64,000 nucleotides of DNA from Bacillus sp. SLBN-46 (GTDB taxonomy: Bacteria; Bacillota; Bacilli; Bacillales; Cytobacillaceae), in the NCBI RefSeq assembly GCF_031453555.1, contig NZ_JAVIZM010000001.1:4347001-4411000 (forward strand). Direction: 5' to 3'. This document shows, piece after piece, positions 1 through 7,819 of this stretch. The position numbers and the translations under genes are program-made. The notes under the pieces are model-generated. The model was given only the letters and a program-made list of their open reading frames with translations, was not told the DNA's origin and searched no databases. Position 1 is the stretch's first letter. Each line of letters starts with the position of its first letter.

Positions 1-335
1 ATATTGGAAGTGGTAAACAGTGGATGTCATGGATTCATCTTGAGGATGTAGTGAAAGGTATACTCTTTGCAATTGAAAATAAACAAATTCAAGGTCCTGT
101 AAATTTCACTGCTCCACATCCTGTGAGGATGAGCGATTTTGGCAAAACGCTTGCTGAAGTCTTGCATCGACCACACTGGCTTCCTGTACCTAGCTTTGCC
201 CTTCGTTTGCTCCTTGGTGAAATGAGCACCTTAGTGGTAGATGGGCAAAAGGTTTTACCGAATAAACTTTTAGATCATGGATTCCAATTTCAGTACCCTA
301 ATTTAGAAAAAGCATTAAAAAATATATTTTCTTAA
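1..335 (+). CDS. yfhF: TIGR01777-type NAD-dependent epimerase (YfhF-like), C-terminal part
   Basis: The reading frame is open from the left edge of the window, so only about the last 110 residues are present. The segment GSGKQWMSWIHLEDV is the typical end of the extended SDR sugar-epimerase-like fold of TIGR01777 proteins; the tail GPVNFTAPHPVRMSDF and the final LDHGFQFQYPNLEKAL block are also family-like. In Bacillus this protein is YfhF, of unknown substrate, probably cytoplasmic and NAD(P)-binding; the nucleotide-binding half is outside the window. The next two genes are yfhE and yfhD, which supports the assignment. Confidence 0.85.
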   Translation, partial: IGSGKQWMSWIHLEDVVKGILFAIENKQIQGPVNFTAPHPVRMSDFGKTLAEVLHRPHWLPVPSFALRLLLGEMSTLVVDGQKVLPNKLLDHGFQFQYPNLEKALKNIFS

Positions 336-458
336 ATAAAGTATCATTCCTTCCTCAAAAGGTAAAAATGGAAATAAGTACATATATTTAGTGCTTCATT
401 TTTACCACTTAGCTTGATGACAATTAACAAACCAAAAATGTTGAAAGGAATGAGCAAA

Positions 459-593
459 ATGGCGGGAAAAAAGAAAAAAGATTTGGGTAGAGGTAAATAT
501 ACCTTAACAAGTACACAAGAGGTTTTATACCAGCGTGATTTTAAGATGGCTGACCGTGCCGCCGGCTATCATGACAGCAAAACTAAGCTGTAA
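459..593 (+). CDS. yfhE: YfhE family small protein
   Basis: This is a 44-residue basic protein: the N-terminus has a KKKKD run, followed by LTSTQEVLYQRDFK and a MADRAAGYHD segment typical of the YfhE family. Function is unknown. The ATG at 459 is preceded by AAAGGA at 444-449 with about 9 bases of spacing; an in-frame ATG at 450 is too close to that site. It lies between yfhF and yfhD as in Bacillus subtilis. Confidence 0.8.
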   Translation: MAGKKKKDLGRGKYTLTSTQEVLYQRDFKMADRAAGYHDSKTKL

Positions 594-728
594 GTGACAG
601 AATTCTATACTTATACCAAAAATTAATTTAAAGTTTTTCCATTAATGAGCCCCTTTCTAATTGTAAAAGCTATTAGGGAGTGAGAGATATCTTTCTCCCT
701 CTAGCTGAATTTGAAAGGGGTTTTAGTA

Positions 729-914
729 ATGGGTCGAATGCATAATGGAGGTTCTCACAAAAATAATAAAGCATCACTTCCACAAACACCGAAAAATATG
801 AAAACAGATGGAAACGATGTAGAATACTCACAAGAATTTGCTGATCATGCAGATCTTGAAGCACAAGCCCGTGCTAATGCCGCAAACCAGCGTGTAAAGA
901 ATAAGAAAAGATAA
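729..914 (+). CDS. yfhD: YfhD family protein
   Basis: This encodes a 61-residue hydrophilic protein. The segments SLPQTPKNMKTDG, DVEYSQEFADHADLEAQ and ARANAANQR are diagnostic of the YfhD family, which has no known biochemical role. The start chosen is ATG 729, with AAAGGGG at 714-720 and good spacing; an upstream TTG at 711 would overlap that site. It is followed at once by an intrinsic terminator, so it ends the yfhFED unit. Confidence 0.85.
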   Translation: MGRMHNGGSHKNNKASLPQTPKNMKTDGNDVEYSQEFADHADLEAQARANAANQRVKNKKR

Positions 915-924
915 GCATAAAAAA

Positions 925-953
925 AGAGAAGCAGGCTTTTGCCCTGCTTCTTA
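925..953 (+). terminator. Intrinsic terminator after yfhD
   Basis: A GAAGCAGG / CCTGCTTC stem with a short T-rich loop begins 11 bases after the yfhD stop. The T-run behind it is short, so termination strength is uncertain. Confidence 0.6.
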
Positions 954-1042
954 AAGTATATAAAAGGGGGAAATAAATGGTATATCAGCGAGCTCTAATG
1001 AGAGGCTTCAGCGTGCTGAGCTGTTAGAACTCGGTACTACTG

Positions 1043-1537
1043 TTAGTTGGTATTCACATTCCTTGCAGGTGCCTTCTTGATATAGCCTTTGATGAAAGGG
1101 ACTGCATAACGGTCAAGTCCGAAGTAATAAGCACCTGTTCCTACGAAGAGAAGAATCATTGCTGCTGTATAAAGAATTGGGTTCGTGCTTGTTGTACCTG
1201 CCAGCATGAAGTTTAAGTTCATAAATGCACCGGCGATTAATGCTGGAAGAGTGGCTAATCCGACAATTAATCCTAAACCAACAAGTAATTCTCCCCAAGG
1301 AATTAATACGTTAAAGATTTGAACATTTGGAATAGCAAATTGTTGTAAGAAATCTGCGTACCAAGCCTGCACTGCTGGATGATCGCCAGTTGCATTGGCG
1401 AGTGCACCTTTTAAAAATCCGCCAGCATCAAATCCACCTGTTAATTTATGATAACCTGCTTCAATCCACTGTAATCCAAGCCAAACTCTTAAAACAGTCC
1501 AAACAACGGCTGCTTGAGGGGTTTTGTACCATCTCAT
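1043..1537 (-). CDS. DoxX family membrane protein
   Basis: This encodes about 164 residues with four predicted membrane helices and DoxX features: WLGLQWIEAGYHKLTG in helix 1 and IPWGELLVGLGLIVGLAT in helix 2. DoxX proteins are small quinone-linked or thiosulfate-dehydrogenase-like membrane proteins; the substrate here cannot be read from sequence. I start at the ATG of MRWYKT because GGAG lies 9 bases upstream; longer starts (TTG, ATG) overlap that site. Two Rex-type operators and a TTGTCA/TATATT promoter lie upstream, so expression probably responds to NADH/NAD+. Confidence 0.8.
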   Translation of the reverse strand: MRWYKTPQAAVVWTVLRVWLGLQWIEAGYHKLTGGFDAGGFLKGALANATGDHPAVQAWYADFLQQFAIPNVQIFNVLIPWGELLVGLGLIVGLATLPALIAGAFMNLNFMLAGTTSTNPILYTAAMILLFVGTGAYYFGLDRYAVPFIKGYIKKAPARNVNTN

Positions 1538-1561
1538 CACAATCATCTCCAATTGTTTTAT

Positions 1562-1579
1562 TTGTGAATATTTTCACAA
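1562..1579. promoter_or_regulatory. Rex-type operator, proximal
   Basis: TTGTGAATATTTTCACAA is a perfect 7-4-7 palindrome matching the Rex consensus TTGTGAA-N4-TTCACAA. It lies in the leader of the DoxX gene. Confidence 0.65.
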
Positions 1580-1668
1580 AATAATGTAATGATAAGTTCT
1601 TTCCCCTTTCGATGAGGGGGTGTTCAGCTAGCTGTGTCGTGTAGGGAAGTTAGTTTGTGCTTCTTTGT

Positions 1669-1686
1669 TTGTGAATTATTTCACTA
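1669..1686. promoter_or_regulatory. Rex-type operator, distal
   Basis: TTGTGAATTATTTCACTA matches the Rex consensus except for one base in the right arm. It lies about 17 bases below the -10 box of the DoxX promoter, a position expected to block transcription. Confidence 0.6.
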
Positions 1687-1702
1687 TCCTCTCTACACTT
1701 TT

Positions 1703-1731
1703 AATATACTCTCCTGTATTTTAAATGACAA
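1703..1731 (-). promoter_or_regulatory. Sigma-A promoter of the DoxX gene
   Basis: On the minus strand TTGTCA (1726-1731) and TATATT (1703-1708) are separated by exactly 17 bases. The distal Rex box follows directly. Confidence 0.55.
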
Positions 1732-1826
1732 CGGCTTTCACAGTTTCTTAACATATTAATGTTAGAAAATTGAATAGAATGTGAACTTATTAAGTTGTTT
1801 ATATTAGAAACAGGTTTGTACATACT

Positions 1827-1920
1827 TGTGGATAATTATTCTGATTTTTGTGGATATTGTGAATAAGTCTGTGGAATACCTTTAAAACGGGACTTTTGAT
1901 GTGGATAATACAGTGGATAA
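1827..1920 (+). other. Cluster of DnaA boxes
   Basis: Read on the plus strand, three copies match TGTGNATAA exactly, the reverse complement of the DnaA box TTATNCACA: 1827-1835, 1858-1866 and 1900-1908. One-mismatch copies lie at 1849-1857 (TGTGGATAT) and 1912-1920 (AGTGGATAA), and a weaker TGTGGAATA at 1870-1878. All point the same way within 94 AT-rich bases. No dnaA, dnaN or gyrase gene is nearby, so this is not oriC; it resembles the DnaA-binding clusters known elsewhere on the B. subtilis chromosome. Confidence 0.6.
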
Positions 1921-1959
1921 TTATGGTGGAACCGTGACTATTGAATTAAGTTTTTAGAA

Positions 1960-2010
1960 GTTGTACAAACAAAAAAAGAGCAGCATGGCTCTTTTTTATT
2001 TGTACACTTA
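1960..2010 (-). terminator. Intrinsic terminator after hom
   Basis: The stem AAAAAAGAGC / GCTCTTTTTT has flanking TTGTACAAA / TTTGTACA arms that extend the pairing. It lies just beyond the hom stop and its symmetric A/T tracts could work in both directions. Confidence 0.8.
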
Positions 2011-3246
2011 TTACAATGCCTTAAGCGCAGCTTTTACCTGTTTCACTCGCTCGTACTCTCCTATTATTGGAAAATACACGAGGTTTTTTTGTTGTTTTGC
2101 CAGCTGTATTACCTCTTTGCTTGATGCTCTGATGACATGCGTTCCTTCTTCCACTTCCTCAATCCAAGTAATTGCTGGAGTGATTGGTTTATGCGTCAAT
2201 CCGTGCACTAGCCAGGTTTCCTGCTTATCATTTTTACTAAATTCAGTTACCACTTCTTGAGAACGTGTAACAGTGCGTTTTCCCGGAGGATTTTGACACA
2301 CATAGACTAAATCCTCAATGACAGCACTCGCCGTAGGAAACATTCCAGCTCCCGGCCCCTGAAGTGTAATTTCCCCTACAATATCCGAGTAGACATTTAC
2401 TGCGTTCTGAACTCCTTCTACATGGTAAAATGGATGCTCTTTTCCCACGAGAGCTGGTTTTACTGTTGCTTTAATTTGACCGCCTAGCCTTGTTATACTT
2501 GCAATATGCTTAAACCTTAGCCCCGCCGTTTCTGCAGCTTCAATCAATTCACTTGTTATGGATGTAATTCCTTCGCGGTCAACATCCTGCCAATTTGGTT
2601 CTTCTCCAAAAGCGAGTCTGCTTAAAATCATGGTTTTATAAAAGGCATCAAAGCCCTCCACGTCATTTGTTGGATCAGCTTCAGCATAGCCATTCTCTTG
2701 TGCTAATACTAGTGCCTGTGCAAATGACTGCTTCTTTTCCCTCATTTCTGAAAGAATAAAATTGGAAGTTCCATTTAGAATTCCTCGGACCTGCTTGACA
2801 CGATTAATATTTAAAAGCTGTCTAAGTGTTTGTATGACTGGAATTCCACCTGCTACAGTGGCTTCAAATCCAACAGAAACATTTTTCTCCGCTGCGAGCT
2901 CAAGCAGTTCTTTCCCGTGATGGGCAAACATTTCCTTATTAGCTGTAATGATGTGGCAGCCCCGCTGTATGGCTGATTTTAAAAATGTAAATGTCGGCTC
3001 TTTATCGACAATAGCCTCCACAACAACATCAAGCTGTTCGAGATTTAAGATATCCGCAAATTCTGTTGTTACTAATACATTTTCACTAATATTTCTTTTC
3101 TTTTGCGTGTTTCTGATAAGAACAGCGGCAACTTCAACCTTTTTGCCCAATGTAGCTGTAAGCTCCTCACTGTGTGATTGTATTGTTCGATATACTCCTT
3201 CACCAACTGTTCCAAATCCAAGGATTGCCACTTTAATTACAGACAC
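2011..3246 (-). CDS. hom: Homoserine dehydrogenase
   Basis: It reduces aspartate semialdehyde to homoserine in the aspartate pathway. The N-terminal Rossmann motif VAILGFGTVGEG, the segment ITANKEMFAHHG and the GGIPVIQTL / GILNGTSNFIL blocks identify the family. The chosen GTG gives 411 residues starting VSVIKVAILG, with AAGGGA 9 bases upstream; a GTG at 3264 would overlap that site. The C-terminal 70 residues do not read like the usual ACT domain of Bacillus Hom. The leader carries a SAM-I riboswitch and terminator, so expression should fall when SAM is plentiful, pointing to methionine supply rather than threonine. Confidence 0.93.
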   Translation of the reverse strand: MSVIKVAILGFGTVGEGVYRTIQSHSEELTATLGKKVEVAAVLIRNTQKKRNISENVLVTTEFADILNLEQLDVVVEAIVDKEPTFTFLKSAIQRGCHIITANKEMFAHHGKELLELAAEKNVSVGFEATVAGGIPVIQTLRQLLNINRVKQVRGILNGTSNFILSEMREKKQSFAQALVLAQENGYAEADPTNDVEGFDAFYKTMILSRLAFGEEPNWQDVDREGITSITSELIEAAETAGLRFKHIASITRLGGQIKATVKPALVGKEHPFYHVEGVQNAVNVYSDIVGEITLQGPGAGMFPTASAVIEDLVYVCQNPPGKRTVTRSQEVVTEFSKNDKQETWLVHGLTHKPITPAITWIEEVEEGTHVIRASSKEVIQLAKQQKNLVYFPIIGEYERVKQVKAALKAL

Positions 3247-3295
3247 ATACATCCATCCCTTCACTACACATTTTTGACACGAGACTGTTTATTTT

Positions 3296-3330
3296 TCAAA
3301 AAGAAAAACCCTCTTCTATAAGAAGAGGGT
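3296..3330 (-). terminator. Riboswitch expression-platform terminator
   Basis: On the minus strand an ACCCTCTTCT / AGAAGAGGGT hairpin is followed by TTTTTC. It lies between the SAM aptamer and hom. The 3' strand of aptamer P1 (ATAAGAGG) can pair with the left arm (CCTCTT), giving a plausible antiterminator. Confidence 0.85.
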
Positions 3331-3340
3331 AAGTTTCCTC

Positions 3341-3452
3341 CTCTTATCTATCAGGTTAAAAATAACCTGCAGGAATTAGCACCTTTTCAAGGAATACCTT
3401 GAAGGTTGCCGGGTTTCATCGGGCCTAGTCCCTCCACCACTCTGGATAAGAG
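3341..3452 (-). ncRNA. SAM-I (S-box) riboswitch
   Basis: The minus strand shows the S-box conserved core in order: CTCTTATC P1 strand, GAGTGGTGGAGGGACTAGG, CCCGATGAAACCCGGCAACC, GGTGCTAATTCC, and the closing P1 strand GATAAGAG. All consensus blocks are intact. A terminator follows before hom, so this is a transcriptional OFF switch controlled by S-adenosylmethionine. Confidence 0.95.
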
Positions 3453-3493
3453 TTTTTATTTGATTTTCATTAATTTACCAAGTTATAAAGAGA

Positions 3494-3522
3494 ATTGTAG
3501 TTGATGCAGTATTAAATGTCAA
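3494..3522 (-). promoter_or_regulatory. Sigma-A promoter of the hom leader
   Basis: On the minus strand TTGACA (3517-3522) and TACAAT (3494-3499) are 17 bases apart. The start point would fall about 35 bases before the riboswitch aptamer. Confidence 0.75.
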
Positions 3523-3539
3523 TATATTCTTTCAATTTA

Positions 3540-3845
3540 TTACGATCGTACACCTGTAAATTTGGCATGCTCTTCTTTTACTAAGTTGATAAAATTCTCC
3601 CTCTCAAAATCCATACTGGTGATTATTTTGATATTATTCTCATTGCTTAAGAACCGTTTCACCTTCCTATTTTGGTGAATGATATATGAGTATCTAACAT
3701 CCTTTTCTAGTGAAGTAAACCAGTCTTCTTCCCTTAATCTGATTATATTCTTTTCAAACTTCGATTTTGGGGACCATTCAGGAATGAGAAATTCAATGAC
3801 TCCCCCTACTAAATCAATTAGTAAATCAAAAAGAAAACCGCTAAT
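3540..3845 (-). CDS. Small membrane-anchored protein of unknown function, probable ATT start
   Basis: The minus strand has an open frame of 101 residues that no ordinary start codon can open near its N-terminus. It reads ISGFLFDLLIDLVGG (one amphipathic or membrane helix) followed by a charged domain with KFEKNIIRLREEDWF and a DFERENFINLVKEEHAKF tail. A perfect GGAGGAG (3855-3861) stands 9 bases before an ATT codon (3843-3845) and an in-frame TGA lies just upstream, so ATT is the likely initiator, as in infC. Composition and SD position look coding; the family is not recognised. Confidence 0.55.
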   Translation of the reverse strand: MSGFLFDLLIDLVGGVIEFLIPEWSPKSKFEKNIIRLREEDWFTSLEKDVRYSYIIHQNRKVKRFLSNENNIKIITSMDFERENFINLVKEEHAKFTGVRS

Positions 3846-3943
3846 GGGAATTCACTCCTCCAGCACAATATTCATAGACCTATTGTATCTCTTCCAACTA
3901 TATATTTAAAAGGGCAACTATTCTTTGGTAAAGTTTATTACAT

Positions 3944-4059
3944 TTGTAGATAAATCATGATTTTGTGTAGATATATTATTAAAGTGTGTAGATAAATGGT
4001 AAAAGTGTGTAGATATCTCTAAAAAACGTGTAGATAAAACGCAAAAGTGTGTAGATATC
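3944..4059. repeat. 21-bp phased repeat array, six copies of TGTAGATA
   Basis: TAGATA begins at 3947, 3968, 3989, 4010, 4031 and 4052, an exact 21-bp period. Most units read GTGTGTAGATAAA or GTGTGTAGATATC while the spacer bases differ. The array lies between the argH terminator and the small gene at 3540. The minus strand conceptually reads IYTLLRF-like heptads but meets a stop in the fourth unit, so coding is unlikely. Confidence 0.85.
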
Positions 4060-4081
4060 GCCATCCACCCTTTTTTACAGC

Positions 4082-4109
4082 AAAAAGAAACCCGCCAATG
4101 GCGAGTTTC
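4082..4109 (-). terminator. Intrinsic terminator after argH
   Basis: The stem GAAACTCGCC / GGCGGGTTTC on the minus strand is followed by TTTTTG. Confidence 0.85.
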
Positions 4110-4117
4110 CCATACTT

Positions 4118-5494
4118 TTAACGCTTCAATTTCCCCTCAGCAAGCTGAATTTGCTTCCCAACCTGCTCTGGAGCCGTGCCGCCAAAGCTGTTTCGAACCG
4201 CAACTACGTGTTCCGGCGCTAAAACCTCGTAAATATCCTCTTCAAATAAAGGACTAAACTCTTGATATTCTTCAAAGCTTAAATCTAGTAAAAACTTATT
4301 GGACTGGATTGAGTATAAAACAATTTTTCCAATGACTTCATGGGCCTCACGGAACGGTAACCCCTTAGTTACCAGATAATCTGCAATATCCGTAGCATTC
4401 GAAAAGTCATTGTTAATCGCTTTTCGCATCACATCTTTTTTAACAGTCATCGTTTCAATCATTGGAGCTAAAAGTTTCAAAGAACCTTCCAATGTTTCTA
4501 CCGTATCAAACATACCTTCTTTATCTTCTTGTAAGTCCTTATTGTAGGCTAGAGGCAATCCTTTAAGGACCGTCAGCAGCCCAATCAAATTGCCATACGT
4601 ACGTCCTGTTTTTCCACGAAGCAGCTCTGGTACGTCTGGATTTTTCTTTTGCGGCATAATACTTGAGCCTGTGCAGAAGGAATCATCCAGTTCAACAAAT
4701 TGGAACTCCTGGCTGGACCAGATCACTAATTCTTCGGAGAAACGAGAAATATGCGTCATGATGATAGAACCAATTGATAGAAATTCAAGAATAAAATCAC
4801 GGTCGCTGACAGCATCCATACTGTTTGGATACACCGTTTCAAAGCCTAGTAGTTCTGCTACACGTTCACGGTTGATAGGAAAAGTAGTTCCTGCCAACGC
4901 ACCCGAACCAAGCGGAAGCCAGTTCACCCGTTTCAAACTATCAATCAGTCTCTCTTTATCACGTTCGAACATCCAAAAATATGCCATTAAATGGTGAGCA
5001 AACGATACAGGCTGCGCACGCTGGAGGTGAGTGTAGCCTGGAATTAAGGTTTGGACATGTTCTTTTGCCTGCTCGACTAAAGCTTCCTGAACATCTTCGA
5101 GCAATTTAATTAATTCCGTTGTTTTTGTTCTTAAATAAAGGTGCATATCAGTAGCTACTTGATCATTTCGGCTACGCCCCGTATGTAGCTTACCGCCCAC
5201 CGGTCCGATTTTTTCTATCAACAGCTTTTCGATATTCATGTGAATATCTTCATCTTCTACCAAAAACTCTACTTCGTTTGCATGAACCATTTTTTGAATC
5301 GCAAGAAGGCCGTCCTTAATTTTTTCAGCATCCTCAACTGGGATAATGCCACATTCACCAAGCATTTGCACATGTGCCAGGCTTCCGGCAATATCCTCTT
5401 TTGCTAACTTTTGATCAAAAGATATGGATGCTGTAAATTCTTCTACGAGCTTGTTGGTTTCCTTTGTAAATCGTCCGCCCCATAACTTAGACAT
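4118..5494 (-). CDS. argH: Argininosuccinate lyase
   Basis: It cleaves argininosuccinate to arginine and fumarate, the last step of the pathway. The fumarase/aspartase signature [12 protein letters not shown] is present, as are the N-terminal MSKLWGGRF, the [17 protein letters not shown] block and [16 protein letters not shown]. The ATG at 5492-5494 has GGGGAG 6 bases upstream and gives 458 residues, the normal family length; the frame continues upstream without support. It follows argG by 63 bases and ends in a terminator, so argGH is a transcription unit. Confidence 0.97.
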   Translation of the reverse strand: MSKLWGGRFTKETNKLVEEFTASISFDQKLAKEDIAGSLAHVQMLGECGIIPVEDAEKIKDGLLAIQKMVHANEVEFLVEDEDIHMNIEKLLIEKIGPVGGKLHTGRSRNDQVATDMHLYLRTKTTELIKLLEDVQEALVEQAKEHVQTLIPGYTHLQRAQPVSFAHHLMAYFWMFERDKERLIDSLKRVNWLPLGSGALAGTTFPINRERVAELLGFETVYPNSMDAVSDRDFILEFLSIGSIIMTHISRFSEELVIWSSQEFQFVELDDSFCTGSSIMPQKKNPDVPELLRGKTGRTYGNLIGLLTVLKGLPLAYNKDLQEDKEGMFDTVETLEGSLKLLAPMIETMTVKKDVMRKAINNDFSNATDIADYLVTKGLPFREAHEVIGKIVLYSIQSNKFLLDLSFEEYQEFSPLFEEDIYEVLAPEHVVAVRNSFGGTAPEQVGKQIQLAEGKLKR

Positions 5495-5557
5495 GCCATG
5501 CTCCCCCTTAAAATGAAAGAAGATAGCCCCCGAAATAGGATTCGAGGGCAATCCGAA

Positions 5558-6769
5558 TTATTTTACAATCGTTTCTTTTTTAGTAACCTCTGAATATACC
5601 TTTGTTGGTAAGCCCCAAATCTTAATAAAGCCAACAGCAGCATTGTGATCGAATGCATCACCTTTTGAATAGGTTGCTAGCTCCTCGTTGTATAAGCTAA
5701 ATGGAGACTTACGGCCTACAACTGTGTGATTTCCTTTATGAAGCTTTACACGAATCGTTCCTGTAACAGTCTTTTGTGTTTCTTCAATAAACGCATCAAG
5801 TGCTGGTTTGATCGGAGAATACCAAAGACCTTCATAAATAATCTTTGCCATCTGCTGCTCCACTTGTGTCTTAAATTGAGTAACCTCACGAGTTAATGTT
5901 AAGAATTCTAATTCCTTATGCGCATTGATTAAAATGAGTGCAGCCGGATTTTCATACACTTCTCTTGATTTAATTCCTACTAATCTATTTTCAATATGGT
6001 CGATACGGCCCACACCGTGCTTACCACCCAGTGCGTTTAACGTTTCAATTAACTGAACTAGTGGAAGCTTCTCACCATTAAGGGCAACAGGAACCCCTTG
6101 TTCGAATTCAATTTCTACATATTCAGCGGCATCTGGAGTTAGTTCAATCGGATTCGTCCAATCGAATGCTGCTTCAGGCGCTTCTGCCCATGGATCTTCA
6201 AGTACTCCTGCTTCACAAGCACGTCCCCAAATGTTTGCATCAATGGAAAAAGGATTATCTAAATCTACTGGAATCGGAATACCGTTTTCCTCAGCATATT
6301 TAATTTCTTCATCCCGTGTCATTCCCCATTCACGAACAGGAGCAACCACCTTTAGGCTTGGGTTTAATGCTTGAATGGACACTTCGAAACGGACTTGGTC
6401 ATTGCCTTTTCCTGTACAGCCATGAGCAACAGCTGAAGCACCTTCTTTTTCCGCCACCTCTACTAATAGTTTTGAGATAAGTGGACGGGAAAGGGCTGAA
6501 GATAATGGATATTTACCTTCATATAAACAATTAGCCTTTAAAGCTGGTAAAATATATTCCTTTGCCAATAATTCTTTTGCATCGATCATATATGCTTTAA
6601 CGGCTCCAACATTTAATGCCTTATTTTTAATAGCTTCTAAGTCTTTTCCTTCACCTACATCTAGACCTAGTGCAATGACATCATAACCGTATTTTTCTTG
6701 GATCCATTTAACCGAAACGGATGTATCTAAACCACCTGAATATGCTAAAACAATTTTTTCTTTTGCCAT
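5558..6769 (-). CDS. argG: Argininosuccinate synthase
   Basis: It joins citrulline and aspartate with ATP. The PP-loop motif AYSGGLDTS is at residues 9-17; the block [15 protein letters not shown] and the segment [11 protein letters not shown] are family hallmarks. At 403 residues it is full length. Its own promoter and a perfect ARG box lie in the 81 bases between it and argF. No terminator separates argF from argG, so read-through from the upstream arginine operon is possible. Confidence 0.97.
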   Translation of the reverse strand: MAKEKIVLAYSGGLDTSVSVKWIQEKYGYDVIALGLDVGEGKDLEAIKNKALNVGAVKAYMIDAKELLAKEYILPALKANCLYEGKYPLSSALSRPLISKLLVEVAEKEGASAVAHGCTGKGNDQVRFEVSIQALNPSLKVVAPVREWGMTRDEEIKYAEENGIPIPVDLDNPFSIDANIWGRACEAGVLEDPWAEAPEAAFDWTNPIELTPDAAEYVEIEFEQGVPVALNGEKLPLVQLIETLNALGGKHGVGRIDHIENRLVGIKSREVYENPAALILINAHKELEFLTLTREVTQFKTQVEQQMAKIIYEGLWYSPIKPALDAFIEETQKTVTGTIRVKLHKGNHTVVGRKSPFSLYNEELATYSKGDAFDHNAAVGFIKIWGLPTKVYSEVTKKETIVK

Positions 6770-6789
6770 CTGTATTCTCCTCGTGCTTT

Positions 6790-6807
6790 TGTGAATTTTT
6801 ATTCAAT
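6790..6807. promoter_or_regulatory. ARG box (ArgR/AhrC operator) of argGH
   Basis: TGAATTTTTATTCA (6792-6805) matches the ArgR/AhrC half-site pair TGAAT-W4-ATTCA exactly. It covers about +6 to +19 of the predicted transcript. Confidence 0.75.
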
Positions 6808-6817
6808 CAATAGAATT

Positions 6818-6846
6818 ATTATACAACAACTCTCACAAAAAGTGAA
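6818..6846 (-). promoter_or_regulatory. argG promoter
   Basis: On the minus strand TTCACT (6841-6846) and TATAAT (6818-6823) are 17 bases apart. The -10 box is perfect, the -35 weak; the ARG box follows at once. Confidence 0.6.
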
Positions 6847-6850
6847 ACTA

Positions 6851-7819
6851 TTATGCTAATAAATGTTTTAAAATTGCTTTTTGCGCATGCAGGCGGTTCT
6901 CAGCTTCATCAAATACGACTGAATGAGTACCGTCAATAATATCTGCCGTTACTTCTTCATCGCGATGAGCAGGTAGACAGTGTAAAAAGATATAATCAGC
7001 TTTAGCCTGTTTGCATAGTTCTTCATTGACTTGAAAGCCTTCAAACGCCTTCAATCTTTTTTCCGTTTCTTCTTCCTGCCCCATGCTGGTCCAGACGTCT
7101 GTTACGACGACATCCGCGTCTTTAATCGCTTCAAGTGGATTATTTGTAATGACAACTGAACTTCCTGTTTGCATGCCCTCTTTAATAGCTGCCTCCGTAA
7201 TTTTCCCATCAGGTAAATAACCCGGCGGGCTGGCGATACTAACATCCATTCCTACCTTTACTGCCCCTTCCATTAACGAATGGGCCATATTATTATTTCC
7301 ATCTCCAATATAGCAAAGCTTTAACCCTTCTAATTTCCCTTTGTGCTCAAGAATGGTTAAAAGGTCAGCTAATACCTGGGTTGGATGCTGCAAATCGGTT
7401 AACCCATTCATCACTGGAACAGTAGCGTGCTCTGCTAATTCTTTTACAGAGTCATGTGAAAACGTTCGAATCATGATTCCATCCACATAGCGTGATAACA
7501 CTTTAGCTGTATCGGAAATACTTTCCCCACGTCCAAGCTGAATGTCTTTTGAGCTTAGGAAAATCGCATGCCCCCCAAGCTGCAGCATTCCTACTTCAAA
7601 CGAAACCCTAGTACGGGTAGATGACTTCTCGAAAATCATTCCTAACACTTTTCCACTTAAGAAAGGATGCGGTTTCCCTTGCTTTTGCATTTGCTTTAGT
7701 TCAAGCGCGTCATTTAACAGGTAAAGGATTTCATCAGAAGTGAAATCCGATAGCTGTAAAAAATCTTTCCCCTTCAGTTGCGGGTTATTTTTTTCGTTCG
7801 ATTTAATTGCTTCTACCAT
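6851..7819 (-). CDS. argF: Ornithine carbamoyltransferase
   Basis: It makes citrulline from ornithine and carbamoyl phosphate. The carbamoyl-phosphate loop FEKSSTRTRVSFE, the block HPTQVLADLLTI and the ornithine-binding HCLPAHRDEE motif are intact. The start MVEAIKS at 7819 has AAGGTG upstream and gives 322 residues, the usual length. It overlaps the end of carB by 17 bases, suggesting coupled translation of the enzymes that make and use carbamoyl phosphate. Confidence 0.97.
   Translation of the reverse strand: MVEAIKSNEKNNPQLKGKDFLQLSDFTSDEILYLLNDALELKQMQKQGKPHPFLSGKVLGMIFEKSSTRTRVSFEVGMLQLGGHAIFLSSKDIQLGRGESISDTAKVLSRYVDGIMIRTFSHDSVKELAEHATVPVMNGLTDLQHPTQVLADLLTILEHKGKLEGLKLCYIGDGNNNMAHSLMEGAVKVGMDVSIASPPGYLPDGKITEAAIKEGMQTGSSVVITNNPLEAIKDADVVVTDVWTSMGQEEETEKRLKAFEGFQVNEELCKQAKADYIFLHCLPAHRDEEVTADIIDGTHSVVFDEAENRLHAQKAILKHLLA

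Noticed and set aside
1827..1920. Chromosomal origin
   Set aside because: No dnaA, dnaN, gyrA/B or rpmH near and no clear unwinding element; a DnaA-binding cluster explains the boxes better.
3679..3909. Plus-strand frame of 76 codons
   Set aside because: It is antisense to the better supported minus-strand small gene at 3540-3845, has no ribosome binding site and a composition that does not look like protein.
3944..4059. CRISPR array
   Set aside because: Units of 21 bp with only about 8-13 conserved bases and no cas genes; far too short for repeat plus spacer.
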